The translations under genes and the position numbers were made by a program. 49,031 nucleotides of DNA, taken from Chloroflexota bacterium (GTDB lineage: Bacteria; Chloroflexota; Limnocylindria; P2-11E). Below are positions 16,425 to 26,197 of this stretch, piece by piece; the first letter of the stretch is position 1; each line of letters starts with the position of its first letter. The DNA lies in the NCBI GenBank assembly GCA_005882765.1, contig VBDV01000130.1, positions 1-49,031 of the forward strand, written 5' to 3'. A model generated the notes under the pieces. It made no database searches. It was not told the origin of the DNA and worked only from the letters and a program-made list of their open reading frames with translations.

Positions 16425-18925
16425 GGAGCGCGCATCCGCTCGAGCTTGTCGGCGTACTCGTGGACGAGCATCCATGCGCGATCGTCGTCCTTCGCCTCAG
16501 CGTATACGTTGAACAGAGGCCGGTCGGCGTCAGGCAACACCAGGATCCACTCGCCGGATTCGCCGTCGGTCTGGTGCTTGACACCGTCGATCTGGCGCGT
16601 GCGCTCGGTCTTGGGATCTTGCGCGAGCATTCGCATCACACGGCCCTTCTCCTCCCAGGGACACACGACCTGGAGCCGGGCGACATGGACGGGCGGGGTC
16701 TCGTCGACGACTTCGCTCAGCGACTGCTTCGCGCCCACGAGCAGCTCGATCAGCCGCACTGTGGCGAAGAGCCCGTCGAACGACGGGTGGAAGCGGGGGA
16801 AGATGAATCCCCCGAAGCCATCGCCGACGAGAAGGGGATGCTCGCGTGCCGCGAGACTCATCTGCGCCTCGGCCGACGCTCGGACGCGCTGCACGCGCCC
16901 GCCCTGCGCGAGGACGATCTGCTCGATCGAGGATGGCGCATAAACGGGCACGGCCACCGCGCCCGGGGCCTGACGCACGGTAAGCGATACGAACGCGGTC
17001 AGGAAAAGCATGTCATTGATCACGCGCCCGCGATCGTCCACGACGAAGATCTTCTCGCCGCCCGCATCGATGATCACCCCAAGCGATGCTCCCAGTGCGG
17101 GCACGAGCACCGCGAGCTGCCGCTGCTCCTCCTGGAACTCCTCGAACGAACGCGACCCGATGTTCTCGGATACCACACCGTTGACCGCGACGGCCTCGAC
17201 TCCGAGCACGTTCAGTAGCTGGGGGAGGAACTGTGCGGGCGTGCCGTGCGAGTAATTGACCACGATCTTCGGCTTCGCTTCGGCGGTCTCCTTGCGCCGC
17301 GCCACTTCCGCGAGGAACGCTTCGCTGTAGGCCTCGCCGACGCGGGGAGATTCGAATATCCGGCCGACGTCCTCATATGAAACGCGCCGAAGGTCCTCTC
17401 GGAAGAAGATTGTCTCGACCTTCCGCTCCTGCGCTCTGTCCATGTCGAGCGCTTGGCGATCGAAGAACTTCACATCGCACACGCGCACATCGAACGGCGA
17501 GACACGCACGTGGACGCCGCCCGCCGCGCCGAGGCGCCGGGTGTGGAACCGTCCGATCGGAAGAGGCGCCTGCGACAGGTCGGCGACGTGAACGCCTGCG
17601 CTGACGATGCCGCTCATCAACCCACGCTTCAGCATTCGGCTCGAGCGGTGTTGGTCGCGATTCATCGTGATCGTTGCTCCCTGCTTGAGGGTCGACGCGT
17701 AGGCCGCTCCAAGGCGGGCCACGAACTCGGGCGTCAGGTCGATATTGACGATGCCCGTGACGCCGAAGCGGCCGAAGAGCGCCCGACGTCCCTGTGCGCC
17801 CCAGATGAGGCTCGACCCGATGACCGCGCCCGATTCGATCTGCTTGTCGGGCCAGACCTTCACCTGCGCGCGCACACGGGCGTGATCGCCGACGATTGTG
17901 TGGTCGCCGATCACGCTGCCTTCCTCGAGGATCACATGCGACTTCAACGCGCACTGCCGACCGACGATCGCGCCGTGCAGGTCGGAGCGCTCGCCGATGT
18001 ACGTGTTCCGCCAGACGATCGAGCTGTCGATTACGGCGCCGACGTCGACCGACACGTAGTCGCGCAACACGGTTGGCCCGATGATTTCCGCAAGCGGCCC
18101 GATCTTGACGCCCTCACCCAGGAAGATGGGCCCGGTGAGTCGAGCGGACTCGTCGATGTCGACATCGCCGGCGGTCCACACGCCGGGGAGGAGCTCCTTA
18201 CCGAGGTCCCCACCTTTGACCTTCCCACGGAGGAGGTCGGCGTTCGCGCGCGCGTATTCGGCGATAGACCCGACGTCGGTCCAGTACCCCTCGGCGACGT
18301 ACCCGTAGAGTGGCTCGCCCTCCGCGAGGAGCCGGGGGAATAGATCCTTGCTGAAGTCGAAGACCTCGCCGACGCCGAAACGCTCGAGAACGCGGGGCTC
18401 GATGACGTAGATACCAGTGTTGATGGTGTCGCTGAAGACCTCGCCCCATGACGGTTTCTCCAGGAACTTGGAGATCCGCCCGTCCTCGCCGGTGATCACG
18501 ACGCCGTACTCGAGGGGGTTGGGCACGTGCACCAGCGTCAGGGTCACGGCCGCGTTCCGCTCGCGATGGAAAGCGAGGACCTTCGAGAGGTCGATGTCGG
18601 TGAGGGCGTCGCCGGAGATAACGAGGAACGTGCCATCGAGATTCCCCGCGAGCTGCCGGACCGATCCGCCCGTGCCGAGCGGCGTCTCCTCGACGCTGTA
18701 GCGAAGTCGCATACCGACTCCGCCGCCGTCGCCGTAGCTGTCCTGGATGACCGACGCCATGTATTGGAGCGTCACGAACGAATCCTCGATCCCGTGGCGC
18801 TTGAGGAGGTCGAAGATGTGCCCGAGACAGGGCTTGTCGACGATGGGCACCATCGGCTTCGGACGATTGATCGTCAGCGGTCGAAGACGGCTCCCCTCGC
18901 CGCCCGCCATCACGACGGCCTGCAT
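16421..18925 (-). CDS. Nucleotidyltransferase / phosphomannomutase-like fusion protein
   Basis: The 834 residues form three parts. First is a sugar-1-phosphate nucleotidyltransferase (1-235) with [12 protein letters not shown] at 7-18, KP at 22-24, GDALTDID and EYGVV. Second is a left-handed beta-helix of hexapeptide repeats (about 250-380). Third is a phosphohexomutase-like region (about 380-834). This architecture is known as mannose-1-phosphate guanylyltransferase/phosphomannomutase. The mutase part is degenerate: the phosphoserine loop reads [12 protein letters not shown] (420-431) instead of TASHNP, and the metal loop reads DAGGEKIF (620-627) instead of DGDGDR. It probably makes an NDP-sugar for the envelope; which sugar is unclear. 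Its stop overlaps the nitrilase start. Confidence 0.88.
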   Translation of the reverse strand: MQAVVMAGGEGSRLRPLTINRPKPMVPIVDKPCLGHIFDLLKRHGIEDSFVTLQYMASVIQDSYGDGGGVGMRLRYSVEETPLGTGGSVRQLAGNLDGTFLVISGDALTDIDLSKVLAFHRERNAAVTLTLVHVPNPLEYGVVITGEDGRISKFLEKPSWGEVFSDTINTGIYVIEPRVLERFGVGEVFDFSKDLFPRLLAEGEPLYGYVAEGYWTDVGSIAEYARANADLLRGKVKGGDLGKELLPGVWTAGDVDIDESARLTGPIFLGEGVKIGPLAEIIGPTVLRDYVSVDVGAVIDSSIVWRNTYIGERSDLHGAIVGRQCALKSHVILEEGSVIGDHTIVGDHARVRAQVKVWPDKQIESGAVIGSSLIWGAQGRRALFGRFGVTGIVNIDLTPEFVARLGAAYASTLKQGATITMNRDQHRSSRMLKRGLMSGIVSAGVHVADLSQAPLPIGRFHTRRLGAAGGVHVRVSPFDVRVCDVKFFDRQALDMDRAQERKVETIFFREDLRRVSYEDVGRIFESPRVGEAYSEAFLAEVARRKETAEAKPKIVVNYSHGTPAQFLPQLLNVLGVEAVAVNGVVSENIGSRSFEEFQEEQRQLAVLVPALGASLGVIIDAGGEKIFVVDDRGRVINDMLFLTAFVSLTVRQAPGAVAVPVYAPSSIEQIVLAQGGRVQRVRASAEAQMSLAAREHPLLVGDGFGGFIFPRFHPSFDGLFATVRLIELLVGAKQSLSEVVDETPPVHVARLQVVCPWEEKGRVMRMLAQDPKTERTRQIDGVKHQTDGESGEWILVLPDADRPLFNVYAEAKDDDRAWMLVHEYADKLERMRAP

Positions 18926-18940
18926 TGGCGCGAGTCTAGT

Positions 18941-19225
18941 TCAGCCTTCCTCCGCTCCGATCGCGAAGAGCGACTCGAGGTCGTGGCGCGAGTAGGCCTT
19001 GAATGCGACGTGGGTCTGGGTCTTCGCGACGCCGGCGACCTGGGCGATCCGCCGCGTCACGATGTCGGCGAGTTCATCGTGCTCGCGCGCGCGGACCATC
19101 GCGACGAAGTCGAAGTCACCGGTCACCGAATACACCTCGGAAACGCCGTCCACCGCCGCGAGCGTCTCGCCGAGCTTCGGGAGCGCGCCGCGTTCGGCCG
19201 TGATGAGGACGATCGCCGTGATCAC
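18941..19225 (-). CDS. Stand-alone Lrp/AsnC effector-binding (RAM) domain protein
   Basis: The 94 residues match the C-terminal ligand-binding domain of Lrp/AsnC regulators: ITAIVLITAERGALPKLGE, VDGVSEVYSVTGDFDFVAMV and the final strand THVAFKAYSRHDLESLF. There is no helix-turn-helix, so it does not bind DNA by itself. Such stand-alone RAM proteins form dimers or octamers that bind amino acids and may modulate full-length Lrp partners. It starts with GTG 19225, 12 bases after the 67-residue gene, and ends 15 bases before the nucleotidyltransferase fusion start. Confidence 0.87.
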   Translation of the reverse strand: MITAIVLITAERGALPKLGETLAAVDGVSEVYSVTGDFDFVAMVRAREHDELADIVTRRIAQVAGVAKTQTHVAFKAYSRHDLESLFAIGAEEG

Positions 19226-19237
19226 GTGCTCAAGCGC

Positions 19238-19441
19238 TCACAGGCTCTTGACGTCGATGTCGTGCAGCGCCGACTTCACGTAGTGCGCGGCCTCCTGGAA
19301 ACCCATCGCCTTGCCGCGATTGAGCGCGGCCTCGTACGAGTCGAGCGTGTCCTGGCTCGACTTGTCGTCGTACACGTGGAACTGCTCTTCGCATTGGTCG
19401 ATCGCGAGCTTGACGCGGTCACGCGCGGCCGTGCTGATCAA
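19238..19441 (-). CDS. 67-residue protein of unknown function
   Basis: This short, acidic, helix-prone protein (RVKLAIDQCEEQFHVYDD, TLDSYEAALNRGKAMGFQ, EAAHYVKSALHDIDV) has no family I recognise. The TTG start at 19441 is preceded at good spacing by GGAGGA, which supports real translation. It is the first gene of the run into the Lrp-like domain gene. Only 45 bases separate it from the divergent DUF2079 gene. No membrane segment or signal peptide. Confidence 0.7.
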   Translation of the reverse strand: MISTAARDRVKLAIDQCEEQFHVYDDKSSQDTLDSYEAALNRGKAMGFQEAAHYVKSALHDIDVKSL

Positions 19442-19486
19442 GGAGGTCCTCCGAACGAGAGCGTCTCTGGGCGTGAGAATAGCGCC

Positions 19487-21001
19487 GTGCAGCCGGCGAC
19501 CGCCGTCAAGAACTCGCCGGAAGTAGCGCCCGCCAATTTCTGGACGTGGCTCGATCGGCACGAACAACGGATCGCGCTCGCGATGGTCCTCGGCTACGTA
19601 GTCGTCTTCGGCTCGTTGTCGCTCATTCGGCACTGGGCATTCCATTCGACGGCTCTCGACCTTGGGGTGTTCGACCAGGTGCTCTGGAATACCGTTCACG
19701 GCCGCTTCATGGAGTCGACGCTCAGCCTCGAGCGCTGCGATCCGCATTCCTTCTTCCTCGACCACTTCTCGCCGGCCCTTCTCCTCATCGTCCCGTTCTA
19801 CGCCGCGTTCCAGCGGCCCGAGACGCTCATCGTTTTTCAGACCGCCGCTCTCGCGCTCGGTGCGTGGCCGGTGTACCTGCTGGCACGCCACTACCTACCG
19901 CGGGGCGGCGAGCGGCTTGTCTGGGTCGCTGTTTACGTGCTTTCCGCCCCGCTCGCGTGGATCACGTTCTACGACTTCCACGAGATCACCCTCGCGGTTC
20001 TGCCGCTCGGGCTGGCTATGTATTTTCTCGCGACCCGCAGAACCATTCCGCTCCTTCTCTCCCTCGGCGCCTCGTTCCTGGTGAAGGAGGAGCTGCCGCT
20101 CATCGCTGTTGGGTTTGGCCTGGCGCTTGTTGCGCAGCGGCGTTGGCGGCTCGGCGCATTCGTCACCATCGTGAGCGCGGCCTGGTTCATCGTGACGCTC
20201 AAACTGATCATCCCGGCATTCGCCGGTGGCGCGCCGTACCAGTATCTCGACCGGTACGCGAGTCTTGGCGGCAACGAGCTCGAGATCGCCCGCACGCTTC
20301 TGCTCGATCCCCTACGTGTTCTCCGCGTGCTCCTGAGCGGCGAGGTCGGCTCAAAGATCGCGTTCGTCCTCACGCTCTTCGCACCGGGACTCGGGCTCGC
20401 TCTTCGCGCAAGGTCGGCCCTCATTCCGTCGATCGTCCCGCTCGGTTACCTGCTTCTGTCGGATTACGGTGGCCAGCACACTCATCACAACCAGTACGGC
20501 GCGCCGGTCATCCCGCTCGCGATCGGCGCTTCGATCGTCGGTTTCGCGACGCTACGCGTCAGCCCGCGTCTTCGCCGGAGACTCACGGGTGCGGTGCTCG
20601 TCAGCGCGGTCGCGTTCTCGCTCGTGCACGGAGCGATCCCGTTCACGCCTGACTTCTACGACGCGTACCTTCGCGGCAATCCCGACCGCGCGCCGTCCGA
20701 GGGCCAGATCTTCGCCCGAGAACCGCGCTACGAGCCGTTCCTTCCCGCCGTCGCGGCGATCCCGCTCGACGCATCCATCTCGTCGCGCGATTTCTTCACC
20801 ACCCAGGTGCCGGAGCGCCGGCTCAACTACCACCTCAACGGGCTCGACCCGTGCGCCGCCCAGTACGTGATCCTCGACTACGCGGACCCCAGCGTGAACC
20901 GCGACGAGCAAAAGCACCTCGCCGAGGTCGCTACCCTCGAGGCGCAGGGGTACGACGAGGTCGCGTCCGGAAAAGGGCTCTCGCTACTCCGTCACCGCTG
21001 A
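19487..21001 (+). CDS. DUF2079 family polytopic membrane protein
   Basis: The 504 residues have about ten hydrophobic segments and the DUF2079 hallmark AFHSTALDLGVFDQVLWNT near residue 50, followed by HFSPALLLIVPFYAAF and FHEITLAVLPLGLAMYFLA. The layout resembles GT-C glycosyltransferases: a polytopic N-terminal part with acidic residues in the first loop and a soluble C-terminal part (PEYEP-like REPRYEPFLPAV, then SRDFFTTQVPERR). A lipid-linked sugar transferase role is plausible but unproven. GTG 19487 is chosen because upstream open frame lies antisense to the neighbouring genes and lacks membrane character. Confidence 0.85.
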   Translation: MQPATAVKNSPEVAPANFWTWLDRHEQRIALAMVLGYVVVFGSLSLIRHWAFHSTALDLGVFDQVLWNTVHGRFMESTLSLERCDPHSFFLDHFSPALLLIVPFYAAFQRPETLIVFQTAALALGAWPVYLLARHYLPRGGERLVWVAVYVLSAPLAWITFYDFHEITLAVLPLGLAMYFLATRRTIPLLLSLGASFLVKEELPLIAVGFGLALVAQRRWRLGAFVTIVSAAWFIVTLKLIIPAFAGGAPYQYLDRYASLGGNELEIARTLLLDPLRVLRVLLSGEVGSKIAFVLTLFAPGLGLALRARSALIPSIVPLGYLLLSDYGGQHTHHNQYGAPVIPLAIGASIVGFATLRVSPRLRRRLTGAVLVSAVAFSLVHGAIPFTPDFYDAYLRGNPDRAPSEGQIFAREPRYEPFLPAVAAIPLDASISSRDFFTTQVPERRLNYHLNGLDPCAAQYVILDYADPSVNRDEQKHLAEVATLEAQGYDEVASGKGLSLLRHR

Positions 21002-21011
21002 GCTGTCTCGA

Positions 21012-21182
21012 TCAGGGATGCTTGTGCTCGTGCTCCTCGACGACGTGCTCTTCTTCGACGACCTCGCTGCCGGACTCCTGGACATTCGTCGTTCCGTCTG
21101 GAGCGACGTTCACGTTCGTCACCTTGTCGATCGGCTCCTTGCGGCGCACGGTCCGTTTTTCGACGACTTCATGCTCTTCCAT
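21012..21182 (-). CDS. 56-residue highly charged protein with acidic, His-rich tail
   Basis: The ATG at 21182 is preceded by AAGGAGG at 7 bases, an excellent ribosome-binding site, so this is very likely translated. The protein starts MEEHEVVEKRTVRRKEPIDK and ends in alternating Glu/Val/His (VVEEEHVVEEHEHKHP). It has no hydrophobic segment and no family I recognise. The tail could bind metal ions. It follows the DUF4173 gene by 58 bases and ends 10 bases from the convergent DUF2079 stop. Confidence 0.75.
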   Translation of the reverse strand: MEEHEVVEKRTVRRKEPIDKVTNVNVAPDGTTNVQESGSEVVEEEHVVEEHEHKHP

Positions 21183-21240
21183 TTGGTGCCTCCTTCGGGT
21201 GTCGAGTGGCCGAAGTGCAGGACTCTGGCCAGTTCCTCGC

Positions 21241-22809
21241 CTAGCGGCGTTCGGTTCGCCCGCCGCGGATCGGTGGGTAGCTGCGAAGCTCCTCGGCAAG
21301 CGCGAGAAGCGCCTGGCGAGCGCGCTCGCGGTCAAGGCTGAAGCTGGGAAACGCCGCAGGCGAGAGATCGCGGCCGTAGAGCGCAAACATGCCGAGAGTG
21401 AAGCCGAGCGCCTCGCGATCGGATCCGGTGAGGCGGGGAAGGTATTCAACGAGCGTAGGCAGCGCGCCATCGCCGAGCGTCGCGAGGTACTGCGCATCAA
21501 GGCCTCGGCTCGCGTCGGCCGGCAGAGCGGTCGGGTTTGTGACCCGCTCCAGATTCTGCCGCGCCACGTACGCACTCGGCCCGATGATATTCACCGCGAT
21601 CGCGACGGCGAGGCCGACCAGTGCGGCCGCATGCGGAAGCCAGCGTGTCGCATTGCGCCCGACCAGCACCGCCGCGCACGCACCGCCCGCGCCGAGCCAA
21701 GCGATGCCAGCGAGCGCGTAGAACCGCTGCTCGGTCCAGCCGTACGCGAGCTGATAGAGCTGCATCCGGTACGCGGCGGAGACGACGATCACGAGTGTCG
21801 CGACCGCGAGGGTCAGCGCGGCGCCGACGTAAAAGCGCGTACGCCTCGACACCACGAGCTCAACCGCGAAGAGGAGGCCTCCGGCAAGCACGGCCACCGC
21901 GATGAGCTCGAAGAAGCCGCGGCGCGCGTACGTCGAGTACGAGAGGCCGGTCGCGTTCAAGGTGTCGATCCCTCCGAAGAGATACGCGATCTGGAGCCCG
22001 ACAAAGAAGACAAAAAGCGCATCCACCGCGATGAGCGTTGTGGCGCCGGCTGTTGAGCTCAGCAGACCGCGAAGCCGCGGCAGGACCGGGGACATCGTCG
22101 TTTCGGCCCCGCGCCCCGCGAGGAGGAAGAGGCCGCCCGCGACCCACGTGAAGGTTGCGGCGAGAAGCATGCGGCCGATCAGCTCGCCGATCGACCATTT
22201 GCGGAAGTCGAAAACGTTGCCGACCGCGCTCGAGAAGACGGCGTCCGCACTCGCGAAGAGAAGCGCGAATATGAGGAGGAACGGGAAGGCGAGTGCGATG
22301 CCGATCCCGACGGACGCGATCCGTCCCCCACTCCGTCGCGCGAGGGGCCGACCAAGATCCGGAAGGGCCGCCAGGAGGAGCGCGCCGCCAGCGACGATCC
22401 GACCTACGACGACCAGCCCGAGGATGACAAGGATGTCGGCAGCCCGTCGGGTCAGGGGCACGCCGGAGAACGAAACGACGGCCATAGTGACGAGGACGAA
22501 CGCCGCTGGAACGTCGAACAGCAACAGCATGAGATCGACACGGAGCGCGGGAAGCAGCCCGAAGACGACCGCAGATGGAGCGATCCATCGATCAAGCCGG
22601 TCGATCGGCGTGCCGCTCGGCCGAAGCCGATACGCGGCGGCGAGGATGACGATGGCGGAGATGCCCACATTGATGCCTAGCGCCGATCGGTAGAAGAGCG
22701 CCTGGGCCAGAAGCCCGAACAGGAGCGCGAGCGAGAGAAGCACTGCGGGCGAGTAGCGATCGATCGAACCGAGGCGCGGTGTGGCGTGATCGATGACGTG
22801 ATCGGTCAT
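21241..22809 (-). CDS. DUF4173 family polytopic membrane protein
   Basis: The 522 residues carry about 12 hydrophobic segments, ending in a soluble tail (about 440-522). The motifs GLSYSTYARRGFFELIAVAVL and LYQLAYGWTEQRFYALAGIAWL are characteristic of DUF4173 proteins, which are of unknown function. The ATG at 22809 is the first start after the intergenic gap. No partner is evident; the small charged protein gene lies downstream on the same strand. Confidence 0.85.
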   Translation of the reverse strand: MTDHVIDHATPRLGSIDRYSPAVLLSLALLFGLLAQALFYRSALGINVGISAIVILAAAYRLRPSGTPIDRLDRWIAPSAVVFGLLPALRVDLMLLLFDVPAAFVLVTMAVVSFSGVPLTRRAADILVILGLVVVGRIVAGGALLLAALPDLGRPLARRSGGRIASVGIGIALAFPFLLIFALLFASADAVFSSAVGNVFDFRKWSIGELIGRMLLAATFTWVAGGLFLLAGRGAETTMSPVLPRLRGLLSSTAGATTLIAVDALFVFFVGLQIAYLFGGIDTLNATGLSYSTYARRGFFELIAVAVLAGGLLFAVELVVSRRTRFYVGAALTLAVATLVIVVSAAYRMQLYQLAYGWTEQRFYALAGIAWLGAGGACAAVLVGRNATRWLPHAAALVGLAVAIAVNIIGPSAYVARQNLERVTNPTALPADASRGLDAQYLATLGDGALPTLVEYLPRLTGSDREALGFTLGMFALYGRDLSPAAFPSFSLDRERARQALLALAEELRSYPPIRGGRTERR

Positions 22810-22920
22810 GCGCCGATCGTGTCATCTCGCCGGGGCATTTTCGTACGAGTTAGACGCCGCTCTAGTAGTTAGGGGACGGCGTCATCCGATTGGGTTGGTT
22901 GTCGTTTCCCGCTGCGACAA
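22810..22920. other. Intergenic region with a weak hairpin
   Basis: The 111 bases between the DUF6980 gene and the DUF4173 gene hold no gene that I can see. A stem TTGTCG (22899-22904) and CGACAA (22915-22920) with a 10-base loop lies directly after the DUF6980 stop on the minus strand. It may mark the end of the suf transcript. The promoter of the DUF4173 gene should also lie here. Confidence 0.4.
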
Positions 22921-23160
22921 TCAATTCCTAGGTTCGATCCAGCGGGAGCCGCCAGGATGGCCGGCCTTTGATCGCAGGTCCGCCCCACACCATGGACAGA
23001 CGTTGATGACCACGATTGAAGTACCACCATCGTGGACTCTGAGGCCGTAGGTTTTGGTCTTCGGCCAGAAGGCGACCAGTGAGTCTGCGCATTGCCAGGG
23101 TTCGTGCTGATCGCATGCCTGATTCAGTTGGCGCGTCATCGTGTCGCAGCAGTACTTCAT
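22921..23160 (-). CDS. DUF6980-like small zinc-ribbon protein
   Basis: The 79 residues contain the pattern MKYCCDTM...C24..., a central YGLRVHDGGTSIVVINVCPWCGADL, and CPWCG (C55, C58). This matches the DUF6980 layout that I remember, with CC near the start and a C-terminal CPWCG knuckle, so zinc binding is likely. Start chosen at ATG 23160 by homology; no Shine-Dalgarno is seen, and a GTG at 23214 lies inside the Rieske gene. It follows the Rieske stop by 22 bases and may be the last gene of the suf operon. Part of it is less GC-rich than its neighbours (33 of 60 bases at 22981-23040), which suggests late addition. Confidence 0.72.
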   Translation of the reverse strand: MKYCCDTMTRQLNQACDQHEPWQCADSLVAFWPKTKTYGLRVHDGGTSIVVINVCPWCGADLRSKAGHPGGSRWIEPRN

Positions 23161-23182
23161 TGGCGTCGAGGCTGTGCGGACG

Positions 23183-23524
23183 CTATCCAATTTCGAGCGG
23201 TTTCGTTGGGACACTCACGTCGACCTCGACCACGCCGTTCACGATGCGGACGGGATACGCATTGACGGGGAACACGGCGGGCAACGCGCGCACCTCACCG
23301 GTCAAGAGGTCGAATCGCGCCCCGTGGCGCGGGCACTCGACCAAGCACTCCTCGAGCTCACCCTCGCCGAGCACGCCACCGTCATGCGTGCAGACGTTAT
23401 CGATCGCGCCCCACGTGCCATCCTCGCAGTGGCCAAGCGCGAGACTCTTGTCTTGGGCGTGGACCACCTTGACCTCGCCGACCGGGACCTCGTCCTCGCG
23501 CGCGACCGGGACGAACTCGCTCAA
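23183..23524 (-). CDS. Rieske [2Fe-2S] ferredoxin of the suf operon
   Basis: The 113 residues show both Rieske ligand boxes: CTHDG (C45, H47) and CPRHG (C64, H67). It is a small soluble Rieske protein like the ferredoxin component of non-haem oxygenases. Members are found inside suf operons of several high-GC lineages, where they may supply electrons or carry a newly made cluster. The TTG start overlaps the sufD stop (TTGA). No oxygenase subunit is nearby, which favours a role in Fe-S assembly. Confidence 0.92.
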   Translation of the reverse strand: MSEFVPVAREDEVPVGEVKVVHAQDKSLALGHCEDGTWGAIDNVCTHDGGVLGEGELEECLVECPRHGARFDLLTGEVRALPAVFPVNAYPVRIVNGVVEVDVSVPTKPLEIG

Positions 23525-24798
23525 GCGAGCACGCCCATCTCCGCGATATTTCCGATGCGCGGCCGGAGCGCGTTCAGCACGCGCTGCCGGACGTGCTCGT
23601 CGTCGAGTTGATTGATGACGCGACGGAAGAAACCATGGACCATGAGCTGCTGCGCTTGATCGCGATCGAACCCCCGCGACATCGCGTAAAAAAGCTCCTC
23701 GTCCCCGAGCGCGCCGGCGGTCGCACCGTGGCCACAGCGGACGACGTCGTTAGTGAGGATCTCGAGCACTGGGATCGGGTCCGCACCCGCATCCTTCGAG
23801 AGGAGCATGTTGCGGCACTCCTGATAGCTACCGGTGCCATGCGAGTTCGGCTCGACGCGGATCTTCCCGTAGAAGATCGCCTTCGCTCGATCGTAGAGAG
23901 CCGACAGGTACAAGAGATCGCTCTGCGAGCTCCTGCCGTCGACGTCCTGGTAACTGTTGATGTCGATGCGCTGGCTATCCCCGGCGGCAACCAGCCCGAA
24001 AAGCTTCACGACCGCGCCATCGCCCTCGATGTCCGACTCGATCCCGACCTTCGATCGGCCCGCCCCCGCGAACACGTTCAGGCTCCGTAGCTCGCTGTCG
24101 CGCGCCGACCGGAACTGCTGGAAGCCGAGGTCGAGCACCCCCGGAGCGAAGCGACGAATACCGACGTAGGTCACGTGAGCACCCGCGCCGGCATGCACCT
24201 CGACGTGCGGGATCGCGATGCGCGGCGCGTCGCCCTCCGAGGTGAGGTCCTCGACGAGCGTCAGCGACGAGTCGCGCTCCGCCACCACGATCGTGCGCGA
24301 CAGCATCGCCTCGTCACCGGCGGGCCAGACCTTCTCGAGCACGAGCGGTTGGTGCACCTCGACACCCACCGGGACGTGCACGAACGTGCTCCCCGCCGAC
24401 CAGAGGGCATCGGCGATCGCCCGGAACGCGGTGTGGGACGGGATACCGCCGCCCGGCGCGATGTGGGGGCGGACGAGCTCGGGGTTATCGAGCGAGGCAC
24501 GGAGGAGGCCTTTGAAGATCACGCCGGCTGCCGTGGCTTGGGGCTCGAGCTTGAACTGGATGCCGGGTAGGTGGTCGAGCGTTGAGACGAGTGACCCTGT
24601 TGGCAGGTCCTTGAGAGGAAAGCGCCGCCACTCCTCCTCTTCGCCGGTCGGCCAGGAGTCCGAGCCCAAACGCCGCGAAGCCTCCAAGCGCGCTTGGCGC
24701 AGCCAATCGGGCTCATCACGCCGAAGACTGTGCTGCTCGACCGTTTTGGGGTCGAGCAGCAAGGGCAACCGCGTTTCGACCGGCGCTGTGCTAGCCAA
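23521..24798 (-). CDS. sufD: Fe-S cluster assembly protein SufD
   Basis: The 425-residue partner of SufB in the SufBC2D scaffold. The beta-helix core is present, with conserved [15 protein letters not shown]-like [70 protein letters not shown] and the C-terminal helices. It starts with TTG 24798, overlapping the sufB stop by 8 bases; an AAGG lies upstream. SufD contributes to iron acquisition and stabilises the complex. Confidence 0.95.
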   Translation of the reverse strand: MASTAPVETRLPLLLDPKTVEQHSLRRDEPDWLRQARLEASRRLGSDSWPTGEEEEWRRFPLKDLPTGSLVSTLDHLPGIQFKLEPQATAAGVIFKGLLRASLDNPELVRPHIAPGGGIPSHTAFRAIADALWSAGSTFVHVPVGVEVHQPLVLEKVWPAGDEAMLSRTIVVAERDSSLTLVEDLTSEGDAPRIAIPHVEVHAGAGAHVTYVGIRRFAPGVLDLGFQQFRSARDSELRSLNVFAGAGRSKVGIESDIEGDGAVVKLFGLVAAGDSQRIDINSYQDVDGRSSQSDLLYLSALYDRAKAIFYGKIRVEPNSHGTGSYQECRNMLLSKDAGADPIPVLEILTNDVVRCGHGATAGALGDEELFYAMSRGFDRDQAQQLMVHGFFRRVINQLDDEHVRQRVLNALRPRIGNIAEMGVLA

Positions 24799-26197
24799 TG
24801 GCGCCTTGCATCTGCAGGGTGATCAGCCGATTCATTTCGATGGCGTAGTCCATCGGCAGCGTCTTGACGATCGGCTCGATGAAGCCGTTCACGACCATCG
24901 CGGTGCCTTCGGCCTCGGAGAGACCGCGGCTCATGAGGTAGAAGAGCTGCTCCTCGCCGACCTTCGAGACGGAAGCCTCGTGACCGATGGTCACGTCGTC
25001 CTCGTCGACCTCCATATAGGGGTAGGTGTCGCTTCGCGCGGTCTGGTCGAGGATGAGCGCATCGCAGCGGACGGTGCTCTTGGCGCCGTGCGCCCCGGGA
25101 TAGATCTTCACCATACCGCGGTAGGTCTGCTGCCCGGTTCCCTTGCTGATGCCCTTGCTCTGGATGATGCTCGTCGTGTTCGGCGCGGCGTGGATCATCT
25201 TCGCGCCGGCGTCCTGGTGCTGCTCGCTCCCCGCGAACGCGACCGAGAGCACCTCGCCGTGCGCGCGCTCGCCCACGAGGTAGACGCTCGGGTACTTCAT
25301 GGTGACCTTGGACCCGAGGTTCGCGTCGATCCAGGTCATGCGGCCGCCCTCCTGGACGACGGCGCGCTTGGTCACGAGGTTGTAGACGTTGTGGCTCCAG
25401 TTCTGGATGGTCGTGTAGCGGACGTCGGCGTCCTTCTGCACGATGATCTCGACGACCGCACTGTGGAGCGTGTTGCTCGAGAAGACCGGCGCGGTGCAGC
25501 CCTCGACGTAGTGCACGCTCGAGCCTTCCTCGGCGATGATCAGCGTGCGCTCGAACTGACCCATGTTCTCGCTGTTGATGCGGAAGTAGGCCTGCAGCGG
25601 GATCTCCACCTTCACGCCCTTTGGTACGTACACGAAGGACCCGCCGGACCACACCGCGGTGTTGAGCGCGGCCATCTTGTTGTCATTCGCCGGGATCACC
25701 GTCCCGAAGTACTTGCGGACGATGTCCTCGTGCTCTTTCAACGCCGTGTCCGTGTCCATGAAGATCACGCCGAGCTTCTCGAGATCTTTGCGGATGTTGT
25801 GGTAAACCACCTCGGAATCGTATTGGGCGCCCACGCCGGCGAGGTACTTCTGCTCGGCCTGCGGGATGCCGAGCTTGTCGAACGTGTCCTTCACATAGCT
25901 CGGCACGTCTTCCCAGCTCTGCGCCCGCTTGTCGGAGGCGAGCACGTAGTAATAGATGTCCTGGAAGTCGAGCGGCGACAGGTCCGCGCCCCATGTGGGC
26001 ATAGCCCGGGCCTCGAAGTGCCGGAGTGCCTTGAGGCGGCGCTGCAGCATCCAGTCCGGCTCGTGCTTGAAGGTGGTGCTGATCTCGCGTACGACGTCCG
26101 GTGAAAGGCCCTTGTGCTTGACGTTGATGGGCGCTTCCTTGTCGTACCAGCCGTACTTGTAGCTGTCGGGTACCTGAGTCTTCATTTCAACCGTCAT
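24791..26197 (-). CDS. sufB: Fe-S cluster assembly scaffold SufB
   Basis: The 468-residue SufB builds the nascent cluster on the SufBCD complex. Conserved features are [95 protein letters not shown] and [20 protein letters not shown] near the end. ATG 26197 is chosen: it has GAGGTG upstream, overlaps the sufU stop as ATGA and gives the usual length. Confidence 0.97.
   Translation of the reverse strand: MTVEMKTQVPDSYKYGWYDKEAPINVKHKGLSPDVVREISTTFKHEPDWMLQRRLKALRHFEARAMPTWGADLSPLDFQDIYYYVLASDKRAQSWEDVPSYVKDTFDKLGIPQAEQKYLAGVGAQYDSEVVYHNIRKDLEKLGVIFMDTDTALKEHEDIVRKYFGTVIPANDNKMAALNTAVWSGGSFVYVPKGVKVEIPLQAYFRINSENMGQFERTLIIAEEGSSVHYVEGCTAPVFSSNTLHSAVVEIIVQKDADVRYTTIQNWSHNVYNLVTKRAVVQEGGRMTWIDANLGSKVTMKYPSVYLVGERAHGEVLSVAFAGSEQHQDAGAKMIHAAPNTTSIIQSKGISKGTGQQTYRGMVKIYPGAHGAKSTVRCDALILDQTARSDTYPYMEVDEDDVTIGHEASVSKVGEEQLFYLMSRGLSEAEGTAMVVNGFIEPIVKTLPMDYAIEMNRLITLQMQGAIG

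Noticed and set aside
15336-16943. 535-codon open frame on the plus strand across nadE, the nitrilase gene and the fusion gene
   Set aside because: It lies antisense to three confidently identified enzymes with catalytic motifs; its product is low-complexity and Arg-rich.
18527-19486. N-terminal extension of the DUF2079 gene
   Set aside because: The extension runs antisense to the fusion, RAM-domain and 67-residue genes and has no membrane character, whereas GTG 19487 gives a normal family start.
21001-21012. Terminator between the convergent DUF2079 and small charged protein genes
   Set aside because: Only 10 bases separate the stops and no hairpin with a T-run is visible.
12854-23160. Defence island
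   Set aside because: The low-GC duplicated gene and the DUF6980 gene look acquired, but no nuclease, helicase, toxin-antitoxin pair, reverse transcriptase or recombinase accompanies them.
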